A DNA stretch of 64,000 nucleotides from an uncultured Tenacibaculum sp. (lineage in GTDB: Bacteria > Bacteroidota > Bacteroidia > Flavobacteriales > Flavobacteriaceae). Shown piece after piece: positions 45,144 to 53,511 of this stretch. Location of the stretch: positions 186,001 to 250,000 of the forward strand of contig NZ_CANLTU010000002.1 of the NCBI RefSeq assembly GCF_947494125.1. The letters are read 5' to 3'. Positions within the stretch are counted from its first letter, which is position 1. Every line of letters starts with the position of its first letter. Under the pieces are notes generated by a model that saw only the letters and a program-made list of their open reading frames with translations, ran no database searches and had not been told where the DNA came from. Both the position numbers and the translations under genes were made by a program.

Positions 45144-45923
45144 TTATAGAGAACTTAAATATTTAATTAAAATACGAATACTAACAAAGGCAATTAATAA
45201 AGCGGTTGCTTTTTTTAATTGAATAGGAGTAAATAATTTAGTACTCATTCTGCTACCAATTTGACCACCAATAAAAACGGTAACTAATAAAATAGAGGTT
45301 AAATTCCAATCAATAGTAAATTCAGGATTTGTATACTGTCCAACTAAGCCGGCAATAGAATTAACAAGAATAAAAAAACTAGCAGTAGCAGCAATTTTTT
45401 TAGGACGTTCCCAATTGGTTAGATGAAGTAAAGGAGCTAGGAAAATACCACCACCAATTCCCACCATTCCTGAAATGAATCCAATGATACCTCCGTAACT
45501 AGCATTTTTTGGTAAGCTTAAATGTTGGGTTTGTATATCTGAAGAAACATTTTTTTTAGAAACCCACATAGTAATGGCAGCGAATAGTAAAGTAAATCCT
45601 AAAAGAATAAAAAAGAAGGTTTGGTTAATACGCAAATACCCACCAATAAAAGCCATAGGAACACTAAATAAAACTAAAGGAATAACTTTTTTCCAATTAT
45701 ACTTTTTGTTTTGGATGTATAAAAATACATTACCAGAAACCACCATTATATTACAAAATAAAGCAGTAGCTCTAATTTGAGAAAAAGCTAAACCTGTAAG
45801 TGCTAAAATAGCCAAATAACTAGATCCTCCGCCAAATCCTACAGACGAGTATAATACGGCAACTATAAAAAATAACAAAACAATATGCCAGTTTTGTAAA
45901 AATGTGAGTATGAGAAAATCCAT
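45144..45923 (-). CDS. Sulfite exporter TauE/SafE (TSUP) family permease
   Basis: The 259-residue protein has about eight membrane segments and the family's glycine-rich first repeat FGGGSSYLAILAL and second repeat GMVGIGGGIFLAPLL. TSUP proteins carry sulfite, organosulfonates or related anions. It is transcribed alone. Its last 50 bases of coding sequence are repeated as a remnant on the far side of the lodAB-like pair. Confidence 0.88.
   Translation of the reverse strand: MDFLILTFLQNWHIVLLFFIVAVLYSSVGFGGGSSYLAILALTGLAFSQIRATALFCNIMVVSGNVFLYIQNKKYNWKKVIPLVLFSVPMAFIGGYLRINQTFFFILLGFTLLFAAITMWVSKKNVSSDIQTQHLSLPKNASYGGIIGFISGMVGIGGGIFLAPLLHLTNWERPKKIAATASFFILVNSIAGLVGQYTNPEFTIDWNLTSILLVTVFIGGQIGSRMSTKLFTPIQLKKATALLIAFVSIRILIKYLSSL
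45165..45217 (+). repeat. Intact partner of the 53-bp direct repeat
   Basis: This is the 3' coding end of the TSUP gene and is 89% identical to 41,513-41,565 in the same orientation. Together the two copies bracket the lodAB-like pair. Confidence 0.8.
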
Positions 45924-46032
45924 AGAAAATCGAAAATAGTAAAATAGCTATTCTTAAAAGCTTTTTTAGGTAAAAAACTATTATAAATTTTTAAAAAATT
46001 GTAGATTAGTTCGCTTAAATAAAAAGCAAACA

Positions 46033-47940
46033 ATGAGTAACTATCACGTAAAAACTTTAGAAGAGTATTTTCAGGTTTATAGAAAGTCAGTACGAAATCC
46101 TAAATTGTTTTGGGAAGAAATAGCTGAAGAGCACTTTGTTTGGAGAAAAAAGTGGGATACTGTTTTAAATTACGATTTTTCAAAACCAGAAGTAAAGTGG
46201 TTTGAAGGAGCAAAATTAAATATAACAGAAAACTGTATTGATCGTCATTTACAGATAAGAGGAGATAAAACAGCAATATTGTTTGAGCCTAATAATCCAG
46301 ATGAAGAAGCTGAACATATAACCTATAAAGAACTACATAAGAGAGTTTGTAAGTTTGCAAACGTTTTAAAAGAAAATGGTATAAAAAAGGGAGATAGAGT
46401 TTGTATTTACTTACCAATGATTCCTGAGTTAGCAGTTTCAGTATTAGCTTGTGCAAGAATAGGAGCAGTACATTCAGTAGTATTTGCTGGGTTTTCTTCA
46501 ACAGCATTATCAACAAGAATAAACGATTGTGAAGCAAAAATGGTGATTACTTCCGATGGTTCATTTCGAGGAGCAAAAACCATCGATTTAAAAGGAATAG
46601 TTGATGAAGCTTTACACGATTGTGAATGTATTGAAGCGGTATTAGTAGCGAAAAGAATTCATTCTAGTATTGAAATGAAAGAAGGGCGTGATAAATGGCT
46701 ACAACCGTTGTTGGATGAAGCATCAGATATTTGTGAACCAGAAATAGTAGATGCTGAAGATCCACTATTTATTTTATACACTTCAGGTTCAACAGGGAGT
46801 CCAAAAGGAATGCTACATACAACAGCTGGATATATGATATATACTGCATATACATTTAAAAACGTATTTAATTATAAAGAAAACGATGTGTATTGGTGTA
46901 CAGCTGATATAGGTTGGATTACAGGACATAGTTATATTGTTTACGGACCCTTAGCCAACGGAGCAACCACAGTAATGTTTGAAGGAGTACCTAGTTACCC
47001 AGATTTTGGGCGTTTTTGGGAAATAGTAGAAAAACATAAAATAAATCAGTTTTATACAGCACCAACAGCTATTAGAGCATTAGCAAAAGAAAAATTAGAA
47101 TTTGTAGATAAATACGATTTATCATCATTAAAAGTTTTAGGAACAGTAGGAGAGCCCATAAATGAAGAGGCATGGCATTGGTATAATGATAATGTGGGTA
47201 AAAAGAAGAGTCCTATTGTAGATACTTGGTGGCAAACAGAAACAGGAGGAATGATGATTTCTCCAATGCCTTATATAACGCCAACAAAACCAACCTATGC
47301 AACTTTGCCATTACCAGGAGTACAATTAGCATTAATGGATGAAAATGGAGAAGAAATAAAAGGAAATCAAGTAGATGGACGTTTATGTGTTAAGTATCCA
47401 TGGCCATCAATGGCAAGAACAATTTGGGGAAATCACCAACGATATAAGGATACTTATTTTTCAGCTTTTGAAAACAAATACTTTACTGGAGACGGAGCAT
47501 TACGTGATGAAGTAGGGTATTATAGAATTACAGGTAGGGTAGACGATGTAATTATTGTTTCTGGACATAATTTAGGAACAGCACCAATTGAAGATGCAAT
47601 AAATGAGCATCCAGCAGTAGCAGAGAGCGCTATAGTAGGGTTTCCGCATGATGTAAAAGGAAATGCATTGTATGGTTATGTAATTTTAAAAGATGTTGGA
47701 GAAGGAAGGAATCATGATAATCTACGAAAAGAAATAAATCAAATAATAACAGAACATATAGGGCCAATAGCAAAGTTGAATAAAATTCAGTTTACAATTG
47801 GGTTACCAAAAACACGTTCGGGTAAAATTATGCGACGTATTTTACGAAAAATAGCGCATAACGAGTTGGATAATTTAGGAGATGTATCAACATTATTAAA
47901 TCCAGAAGTTGTTCAAAGTATAATTGATGAACGGTTATAG
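46033..47940 (+). CDS. acsA: Acetyl-CoA synthetase
   Basis: The 635-residue enzyme activates acetate with ATP and CoA through acetyl-AMP. Visible are the AMP-binding loop YTSGSTGSPKG (about 250-260), WWQTETGG, the hinge aspartate region GRVDDVI, and the acetylation site lysine in RSGKIMRRILR near the end. It begins about 110 bases from the divergent TSUP gene and is followed 6 bases later by a Crp-type regulator. Confidence 0.96.
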   Translation: MSNYHVKTLEEYFQVYRKSVRNPKLFWEEIAEEHFVWRKKWDTVLNYDFSKPEVKWFEGAKLNITENCIDRHLQIRGDKTAILFEPNNPDEEAEHITYKELHKRVCKFANVLKENGIKKGDRVCIYLPMIPELAVSVLACARIGAVHSVVFAGFSSTALSTRINDCEAKMVITSDGSFRGAKTIDLKGIVDEALHDCECIEAVLVAKRIHSSIEMKEGRDKWLQPLLDEASDICEPEIVDAEDPLFILYTSGSTGSPKGMLHTTAGYMIYTAYTFKNVFNYKENDVYWCTADIGWITGHSYIVYGPLANGATTVMFEGVPSYPDFGRFWEIVEKHKINQFYTAPTAIRALAKEKLEFVDKYDLSSLKVLGTVGEPINEEAWHWYNDNVGKKKSPIVDTWWQTETGGMMISPMPYITPTKPTYATLPLPGVQLALMDENGEEIKGNQVDGRLCVKYPWPSMARTIWGNHQRYKDTYFSAFENKYFTGDGALRDEVGYYRITGRVDDVIIVSGHNLGTAPIEDAINEHPAVAESAIVGFPHDVKGNALYGYVILKDVGEGRNHDNLRKEINQIITEHIGPIAKLNKIQFTIGLPKTRSGKIMRRILRKIAHNELDNLGDVSTLLNPEVVQSIIDERL

Positions 47941-47946
47941 GTAATT

Positions 47947-48525
47947 ATGAGTATTGTAAATATTAGAACTTATTTAGAACAAACACTTACTATTGATGAT
48001 AGTGATTGGAATTTTTTTACATCTAAATTAGTGCTAAGAAAAGTAAAAAAACGTACACAACTTTTAAAAGTAGGGGAGGTAGAAAATTATATTTCTTTTA
48101 TAACAAAAGGAGTTGTACGTTTTTTTATACCAAAAGAAGAAAAGGAGAAAGAAATTACATTTGGATTTTGTTTTAAAGATGAATTTGTAAGTGCTTATGA
48201 TTCTTTTTTAACTCGAAGTTCATCATTGTATGCACTAGAAGCACTTACCAATACAGAAATGTGGAGTATTTCTTATAAGGATCTACAAGAGGTTTATAAG
48301 AAAACAAAAATAGGAAACACATTAGGAAGATTATCTTCAGAACGATTGTACTTAATAAAATCTAAAAGAGAACAATCGTTATTAAATGAAACAGCAGAAG
48401 AACGTTATTTAAATTTATTTGACGAACGTCCTAAGCTAATTAAAGAAATACCGTTAAAATATATAGCATCTTATATAGGGGTAACAGCACAGGCATTAAG
48501 TAGAATTCGGAAGCGAATTTCTTAA
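47947..48525 (+). CDS. Crp/Fnr family transcriptional regulator
   Basis: The 192-residue protein has an N-terminal cyclic-nucleotide-binding-like barrel (about 25-110) and a C-terminal winged helix ending in KYIASYIGVTAQALSRIRK. The phosphate-binding residues for cAMP are not evident, so the ligand is unknown. It follows acsA by 6 bases and probably shares its transcript. Confidence 0.85.
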   Translation: MSIVNIRTYLEQTLTIDDSDWNFFTSKLVLRKVKKRTQLLKVGEVENYISFITKGVVRFFIPKEEKEKEITFGFCFKDEFVSAYDSFLTRSSSLYALEALTNTEMWSISYKDLQEVYKKTKIGNTLGRLSSERLYLIKSKREQSLLNETAEERYLNLFDERPKLIKEIPLKYIASYIGVTAQALSRIRKRIS

Positions 48526-48584
48526 CTCAGGTTCATTTTTTATACCGTTCTAAGTTTGGTTCTTTGCAAGCTAAACTTACAAGA

Positions 48585-49310
48585 ATGACGGTAATAATTT
48601 TCATGATTTTTTTATGGTATTCAGGATTGTTTTTTCAAACCTTTTTTCTACATAGATATGCAGCACATCAAACTTTTACAATGTCGAGGTTTGCAGAAAA
48701 AGTATGTTTTGTATTAACATGGGTTTTTCAAGGTTCTAATTATTTAAGTGCCTATGGGTATGGGGTTATGCATAGATTACATCATGCGTACGCTGATACA
48801 GAAAAAGATCCACACTCACCAAAATATGATGAAAACTTATTTAAGATGATGTGGCGTACTAAAAATATATATCAAGATATAAATAACGAAAGAATAACGG
48901 TAGCAGAAAAGTTTACTAAAAATGTACCACAATGGAAACGTTTTGATGATTTTGCAAGTTCAAAAACTTCAAGATTAACTTGGTGTGCTTTATATACGTT
49001 GTTTTTTATAGTATTTGCAACAGCTTGGTGGCAGTGGTTATTTTTACCAGTAGCATTTTTAATGGCACCAATACACGGGGTAATAATTAATTGGTTTGCT
49101 CATATTTATGGTTATGTAAATTTTGATGTAAAAGATACTTCTAAAAACTTATTACCATTTGATTTTTTAATGATGGGAGAAGGCTATCATAATAATCATC
49201 ATGCTCATGGGGGACGCGCCAATTTCGGTGGAGTAAGATGGCATGAGGTAGATGTTACGTATTGTATAATGAAAGCATTGGATAAGCTAAAAATAATAAA
49301 GCTTAAATAA
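48585..49310 (+). CDS. Acyl-CoA (delta-9 type) fatty acid desaturase
   Basis: The membrane enzyme has the three histidine boxes of desaturases: HRYAAH, HRLHH and HNNHH, with hydrophobic segments between. It introduces a double bond into acyl chains using two iron atoms, oxygen and an electron donor. The ATG at 48,585 is chosen over an in-frame TTG at 48,564, because it begins the first membrane segment. Its end overlaps the convergent response regulator by 8 bases. Confidence 0.9.
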   Translation: MTVIIFMIFLWYSGLFFQTFFLHRYAAHQTFTMSRFAEKVCFVLTWVFQGSNYLSAYGYGVMHRLHHAYADTEKDPHSPKYDENLFKMMWRTKNIYQDINNERITVAEKFTKNVPQWKRFDDFASSKTSRLTWCALYTLFFIVFATAWWQWLFLPVAFLMAPIHGVIINWFAHIYGYVNFDVKDTSKNLLPFDFLMMGEGYHNNHHAHGGRANFGGVRWHEVDVTYCIMKALDKLKIIKLK

Positions 49311-49986
49311 AACCTTTGTCTCTAGCCATTAAGATAAGATCTTTATCGTCTGAGCTAGTAACACCAAACATTTGTTTTATTTGACGTTTTCTCTTTTCAA
49401 TACCAGGAAAAGAAAGCGGAATAATATTAGGTAAATCTTTCATTTTAGTACCAATAGAAAGCTCATATAACATTTTTCTATCTAGGTCGTCAATTAAATA
49501 TTCACTAGTAACTTCGTTTCTAAGAAGTTTTGTAATGGTTTTGCTGTAGTAGGGAGGGTCATTTAAGACTTCTTGTATAGCAGTAACCAATTCTTGAGGT
49601 GTGATATCGTTTTTTACTAAAAAGCCATCAGGATTGATATTTTTAAAAATACTATGCACTCTAAAATTGTCGTTAAAAGTTGTGGAGACAATTATTCTAG
49701 CTTCAGGCAACATGGCGTTTATTTTTAAACCTAAATCTTCACCAGATAAAATAGTTCCATCAGAGGAAGCAGGCAATCGCATGTCTAAAAAAATAATGTC
49801 TACTTTTTTAGATGCATCTGCGTGTATTTTTATAAGTTCATATGCGGTATCGCAATTGTGAGCAACATGTATTTCAAATGAAATATGTTCGTTTTGCTGA
49901 TCAATATAATTGAACGCACTTTTGTAAGCTTCAGAAATTAACGGATGATCGTCAATAATTAAAGCAGTGTATTTTTTATTGTTCAT
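49303..49986 (-). CDS. Response regulator transcription factor (NarL-like)
   Basis: The 227-residue protein has a receiver domain with Asp12 and Asp13 and the phosphorylated Asp68 in IIFLDMRLP. The C-terminal 65 residues are a LuxR-like helix-turn-helix that is shorter and more diverged than the standard one (IGTKMKDLPNIIPLSF). It overlaps the histidine kinase gene by 11 bases, so it is its cognate regulator. Confidence 0.88.
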   Translation of the reverse strand: MNNKKYTALIIDDHPLISEAYKSAFNYIDQQNEHISFEIHVAHNCDTAYELIKIHADASKKVDIIFLDMRLPASSDGTILSGEDLGLKINAMLPEARIIVSTTFNDNFRVHSIFKNINPDGFLVKNDITPQELVTAIQEVLNDPPYYSKTITKLLRNEVTSEYLIDDLDRKMLYELSIGTKMKDLPNIIPLSFPGIEKRKRQIKQMFGVTSSDDKDLILMARDKGFI

Positions 49987-51991
49987 TATTCATTGTATAA
50001 GGGGATTTAATTACTAAGGTGGTACCTTTATTTACTTCTGATATAAATTGTACAGTACCATTTAATTTTTCTACTCTCGATTTTATATTTTTTAAACCAA
50101 TACCTTTTTTACCTTTTTTAGTATTAAAGCCAACACCGTCGTCTTTTAAATTAACAATAAGGTTTTGGTTTTCGTTAGAAAATACTAAAGTAACATTTTT
50201 TGCTTTGGCGTGCTTTATAATGTTTTGTAACGCTTCTTGTACAATTCTATATACATTGGCTTTTGTTACTTCATTAATGTCTTTCCATGAGATATTTTTA
50301 TCAAAAGAAAAATTATAGGTAAAGTTACCTATGGTACTTTTATCTTTTAACAATTGTTCTATAATAGAAGTAAAATTAATATTAGAACTATCAAAATTAT
50401 CGCTCAGTTTATGAGAAACATCTCTAATTTCTTTTTCTATTTCCTGTAATTCATTTAAAAAGGATTGGTGTTTTTCTAACAAATCATCATCACCTTTAAT
50501 GGGTAAAAAACCAAGACCAAAACGAGTACCAAAAAGTTTCCCAAGAATACCATCGTGTAATTCTTCTGAAATTCTATTGCGTTCTTTTACTTTTTCTTCT
50601 TCAAGTTTGGCTTGTTGTTGTAGGGTTAAAACATATACTTCTTCATTCGCTTTTTGTTGTTCGGCTTCCAAGCTAAGTTTTTCGTTTTTTACTTTTTGTA
50701 CACGTAAAAAGTAGAGTAAACTTAAAATAAGAATACCACCAATACTGGTAATGAGTATCCAAATACGTTGTTGGTTTAAACGTTTGGTTTCTTCAATATA
50801 TTCATCGGTTTCAAATTCAATACGAGTAAACTTATTTTGGACTTTTCGTTCAGCACTAATTAAACTATCGTTAAAAACAATATAACGATCTAAGTATTTT
50901 TTAGAATTTTGTATGTCTAAATCGGCTAATTGCTTTAAAGTAGTTAGATAGTAGCCTCCATTTTTTATTTGTTTAGCTAATGTATTAGCCTCTTTAGCGT
51001 ATTTTAAAGCATTTATAGTATCTTTTATATATTTGTAATAGTCAGATATATTTTTATTTGAAGAAATAATATTAGTTTTATCCTTTAAGCTATCTCTAAT
51101 AGACAAAGCTAGAAATAATTCTTTTTTAATATTAATAGTATCATTCATTAACAATTTACAATAAGCTTTATTATTTAATAATCTTGCCAAGTGTTGTTTT
51201 TGTTTATTAATTTTAAGAGCCTTATTATAATATTCTAAAGCTTTATTGTATTTTTTATTCTTAAAATGTACTCTTCCAATGTTATTTAACAATATTTCAT
51301 AATATTTGTTTTTATATTTAGTTTTATTTAAATAGAATAAAGCTTTACTATAGTAATCTAAAGCCTTATTGTATTCTTTAATATCTATTTGTAGCAAGCC
51401 TAAATGATTATATGCACGATATAAATCTGTATTATTATTTAGATCTTTAAATAACTTTATTGCTTTGACGCTTAATATTTCACTACCTATATAATCTCTA
51501 TAGCGACCTTTAATTCTAGCCATACCATATAAAATTTGTGAGGCTTCTTTTTTATTGTTCTCTTTGATAAAATTTTCATAGGCTTTATTAAAATAATAAT
51601 AGGCTTTATCATATAGTTCTAATTTTATATAATGACCAGCATAATTCCAGTGAGCATCTCCAATAGCATAGCTATGTTTATTTTTGATTGCAGAATTTAA
51701 AGCTCTTTTATTTACTTTTAAAAAAGAAACAGTGTCTTTTAATACATGAAATTCATAAGCAATAGAGCTAAGTTCTAGAGGTAGTTGTTTATTATTATTT
51801 AAGATGTAATTATAGGATTTTAGTAAAATTTTAGATCTAGAAGTGCTATCTAACTTTTTATTTTTTGCTTTTTTTATCCATGTTTTAAGACTATCGTTTT
51901 GGAATCTATAATATTTAGAGGAAGAAAAACAGATTAAATTCCCTATATATATAAGGAATATAAAAACTATAGTTTTATTAAGAGGCTTCAA
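49976..51991 (-). CDS. TPR-containing sensor histidine kinase (HisKA_3 type)
   Basis: The 671-residue protein has an N-terminal signal or anchor (about 7-24), a periplasmic run of tetratricopeptide repeats (about 90-340), one membrane segment (about 410-429), a coiled coil and a HisKA_3 domain with the phosphorylated His479 in ERNRISEELHDG. The ATPase domain follows (NVYRIVQEALQNIIKHAKA, DDGVGFN, GIGLKNI). Signals probably bind the TPR region. It heads a unit with the response regulator. Confidence 0.92.
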   Translation of the reverse strand: MKPLNKTIVFIFLIYIGNLICFSSSKYYRFQNDSLKTWIKKAKNKKLDSTSRSKILLKSYNYILNNNKQLPLELSSIAYEFHVLKDTVSFLKVNKRALNSAIKNKHSYAIGDAHWNYAGHYIKLELYDKAYYYFNKAYENFIKENNKKEASQILYGMARIKGRYRDYIGSEILSVKAIKLFKDLNNNTDLYRAYNHLGLLQIDIKEYNKALDYYSKALFYLNKTKYKNKYYEILLNNIGRVHFKNKKYNKALEYYNKALKINKQKQHLARLLNNKAYCKLLMNDTINIKKELFLALSIRDSLKDKTNIISSNKNISDYYKYIKDTINALKYAKEANTLAKQIKNGGYYLTTLKQLADLDIQNSKKYLDRYIVFNDSLISAERKVQNKFTRIEFETDEYIEETKRLNQQRIWILITSIGGILILSLLYFLRVQKVKNEKLSLEAEQQKANEEVYVLTLQQQAKLEEEKVKERNRISEELHDGILGKLFGTRFGLGFLPIKGDDDLLEKHQSFLNELQEIEKEIRDVSHKLSDNFDSSNINFTSIIEQLLKDKSTIGNFTYNFSFDKNISWKDINEVTKANVYRIVQEALQNIIKHAKAKNVTLVFSNENQNLIVNLKDDGVGFNTKKGKKGIGLKNIKSRVEKLNGTVQFISEVNKGTTLVIKSPYTMNNEQ

Positions 51992-52021
51992 TAGTTGATG
52001 ATTTTAAGCAAAGCTAAAAAA

Positions 52022-52047
52022 AAAGCCCTTAACATTTGTTAAAGGCT
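52022..52047 (-). terminator. Terminator of the small lipoprotein gene
   Basis: An imperfect stem (52,024-52,033 with 52,038-52,047) with one bulge on each side is flanked by eight A, giving a U-run on the minus strand. It separates the lipoprotein gene from the kinase gene. Confidence 0.75.
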
Positions 52048-52064
52048 TGTGTTTATAAAAAGAA

Positions 52065-52295
52065 TTAATTTCCTTTAGTTCCATCAGCACCATCATCTCC
52101 ATCATCACCACCGGTATCTACAAATCCTCCAGAGGTATCATCATCATCATTAGTATTAAATCCAGTAACTAATTCTGTATTTTGTTTTTTAGTCTCAGGC
52201 ACTAAGTCTTCAGTGTTTAAGTCTGTACAACTTATTGTTAAAAGAGTTAGCATGCTGATTAGTAAAGTAGTTTTTAAAGTTTTCATAATTTTCAA
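52065..52295 (-). CDS. Small lipoprotein with an Asp/Gly-rich tail
   Basis: The 76-residue product has a signal peptide with the lipobox TISC and Cys23. The remaining 53 residues are hydrophilic, with DDDD near residue 51 and a repeated GGDDGDDGADG tail that could bind calcium. It is not recognised as any family. It lies upstream of the sensor kinase on the same strand and downstream of a structured non-coding region. A role as a secreted or surface ligand for the kinase is possible but unproven. Confidence 0.65.
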   Translation of the reverse strand: MKIMKTLKTTLLISMLTLLTISCTDLNTEDLVPETKKQNTELVTGFNTNDDDDTSGGFVDTGGDDGDDGADGTKGN

Positions 52296-52345
52296 TTTTA
52301 ATATTTGACATTAGTTTTCTAGGCCGCATATGCAGCTGTTATAGC

Positions 52346-52664
52346 ATCGAATTGGTTATTTCGATTTTTTTTAAGCCTTGGTTAAATCAAGGCAATAGTC
52401 ATCTAGCCCAAGTAATTTTGGGTAGTTAGTAGAATCAAGTTGATATGGAACATCAACACGTGAAGACTCATTACTGCTAAGGCCTATTGAGTACAACAGA
52501 CTTCAGGAATTCTACTTAGTCATAAATAAAGGAAGCGTTTTTGCAATTTTTAATGAACGCTAGTTGATTGTCATACTAAAATAGTGACATAGTTTGTGTA
52601 AACGAACACAATTTTAGTAAGCGTTGTTGTTTAGTGAGTAAACGTCCTTTTTCATTTAGTTTAC
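52346..52664. other. Densely structured gene-free region, candidate non-coding RNA or leader
   Basis: At least seven perfect stems occur in 320 bases: 52,346-351/360-365, 375-380/388-393, 407-411/418-422, an outer 428-435/509-516 enclosing 439-444/452-457 and 466-470/488-492 as a three-way junction, and 574-582/611-619 with 594-599 inside. AACGCT at 52,556-561 can pair with either 52,534-539 or 52,620-625, so two folds exclude each other. The part around 52,403-52,516 is clearly less AT-rich than its surroundings. No match to tmRNA, RNase P or SRP motifs was found. Confidence 0.5.
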
Positions 52665-52783
52665 GCAATTTTAATGTTTTCATAGCTTTCTGTTTCATCC
52701 AATTAAGATAGTGAAAAATAACGAATTATCCAAATTTTTTCATGCTTTTCTGTGCTGTATTCGTTGTTATTATTCCATAAAAA

Positions 52784-52807
52784 AAGGCGCCCTTTTAAAG
52801 GCGCCTT
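52784..52807 (-). terminator. GC-rich intrinsic terminator on the minus strand
   Basis: AAGGCGCC (52,784-52,791) and GGCGCCTT (52,800-52,807) form a perfect 8-bp stem; the minus-strand transcript ends in seven U. It ends the transcript of the 38-codon reading frame and shields the structured region. Confidence 0.85.
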
Positions 52808-52835
52808 CTGTATATACTATATTATTGATTTGTTG

Positions 52836-52952
52836 TTAACTCTTCATTAAATATTGCTTTTTACAATAAACATCCTTATTCATTTTTATATTACTGCCAT
52901 CACCACTTACAAATAGTATTTCGATGATTGGGTTTAAATAAATTAGTGTCAT
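52836..52952 (-). CDS. Very small gene, 38-residue peptide
   Basis: A 38-codon frame from an ATG at 52,952 ends at a TAA, 29 bases before a strong terminator. A well-formed promoter lies 60 bases upstream. The peptide starts with a hydrophobic part (MTLIYLNPIIEILFV) and ends in a lysine-rich polar part with one cysteine. I do not recognise it. A non-coding RNA containing a chance frame is the alternative. Confidence 0.45.
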   Translation of the reverse strand: MTLIYLNPIIEILFVSGDGSNIKMNKDVYCKKQYLMKS

Positions 52953-53011
52953 AATTTTTAAATATTAATTTGTTAAATAATCATTTAAAAACTATTCAAA
53001 TGATTACGGTA

Positions 53012-53041
53012 CAAATATACGAATATTTTAAATAAAAACAA
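53012..53041 (-). promoter_or_regulatory. Promoter of the 38-codon gene
   Basis: On the minus strand TTG (53,041-53,039), a 19-base spacer and TATATTTG (53,019-53,012) match the Bacteroidota promoter exactly. Confidence 0.65.
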
Positions 53042-53223
53042 GAAAAATATCAATTTAATTAATTGATTACCAAGTAGTTGTGTTGTTTTTAAGATAAGGA
53101 AGCCCTGTCCAGAAGTTATCTAGATTTAAGAGTTTAGCAACAGTTTGTTATTCAGTTGTTTAAGAGTCAAAGGGTGTTTTTTATATATTTAAATTAAAAT
53201 GTCATATTTTTTTAAAAAAGTAT
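53042..53223. other. Gene-free stretch, nothing supported
   Basis: About 180 bases between the two small units hold a short inverted repeat (ATCAAT with ATTGAT near 53,050) but no convincing gene or promoter. Confidence 0.4.
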
Positions 53224-53255
53224 AAAAAAAAGCGTCCAATTTACTTGGACGCTTT
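53224..53255 (-). terminator. Intrinsic terminator on the minus strand
   Basis: An 11-bp perfect stem (53,229-53,239 with 53,245-53,255) with a 5-base loop is followed on the minus strand by a U-run. It lies 26 bases after the stop of the 42-codon gene. Confidence 0.85.
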
Positions 53256-53281
53256 ATATAGTGTTAATTTTTATTGTTAAA

Positions 53282-53410
53282 TCATATTCGAAAACTGGTT
53301 AAAATAAACATACTACGTCCGTTTTTGGAAAATTGCCCATCAGCAACTTCACGAAAACTGCAAGTTGGCTCCATTAGCCCTTTAGTTATATGTAAATTTA
53401 TTTTCATCAT
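53282..53410 (-). CDS. Very small gene, 42-residue peptide
   Basis: A 42-codon frame starts with two ATG codons at 53,410 and 53,407 and ends in TGA. The middle (MEPTCSFREVADGQF) uses GC-rich codons unlike the AT-rich flanks, which suggests selection on the sequence. A TATATTTG box ends only 7 bases before the first ATG, so the message would be leaderless or nearly so. A terminator follows. The peptide has one cysteine, no signal peptide and no family I recognise. It may also be a conserved RNA or repeat element that happens to be open. Confidence 0.5.
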   Translation of the reverse strand: MMKINLHITKGLMEPTCSFREVADGQFSKNGRSMFILTSFRI

Positions 53411-53417
53411 AATAGAG

Positions 53418-53425
53418 CAAATATA
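53418..53425 (-). promoter_or_regulatory. -7 box of the 42-codon gene
   Basis: The minus strand reads TATATTTG, the same octamer as at 53,012-53,019. The -33 position carries TTT rather than TTG. Confidence 0.5.
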
Positions 53426-53511
53426 CATTATTTTTTGAAATGTTAAAGAAATGCTAATTTTTGAAACACCATTGTAGTGAAATCAAGGTTATTTTTATTG
53501 ATTAAGTAAAA

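Noticed and set aside
52321..52395. On the minus strand a frame ends in ITAAYAA and a stop, recalling a tmRNA tag.
   Set aside because: No tmRNA acceptor stem, T-loop or CCA end is nearby and the frame has no start, so the likeness is taken as chance.
52418..52486. A 22-codon minus-strand frame within the structured region.
   Set aside because: It overlaps the perfect stems and lacks promoter and terminator, so RNA structure explains the sequence better.
52346..52664. Whether the structured region is RNase P RNA, SRP RNA or tmRNA.
   Set aside because: None of their conserved core sequences could be found on either strand.
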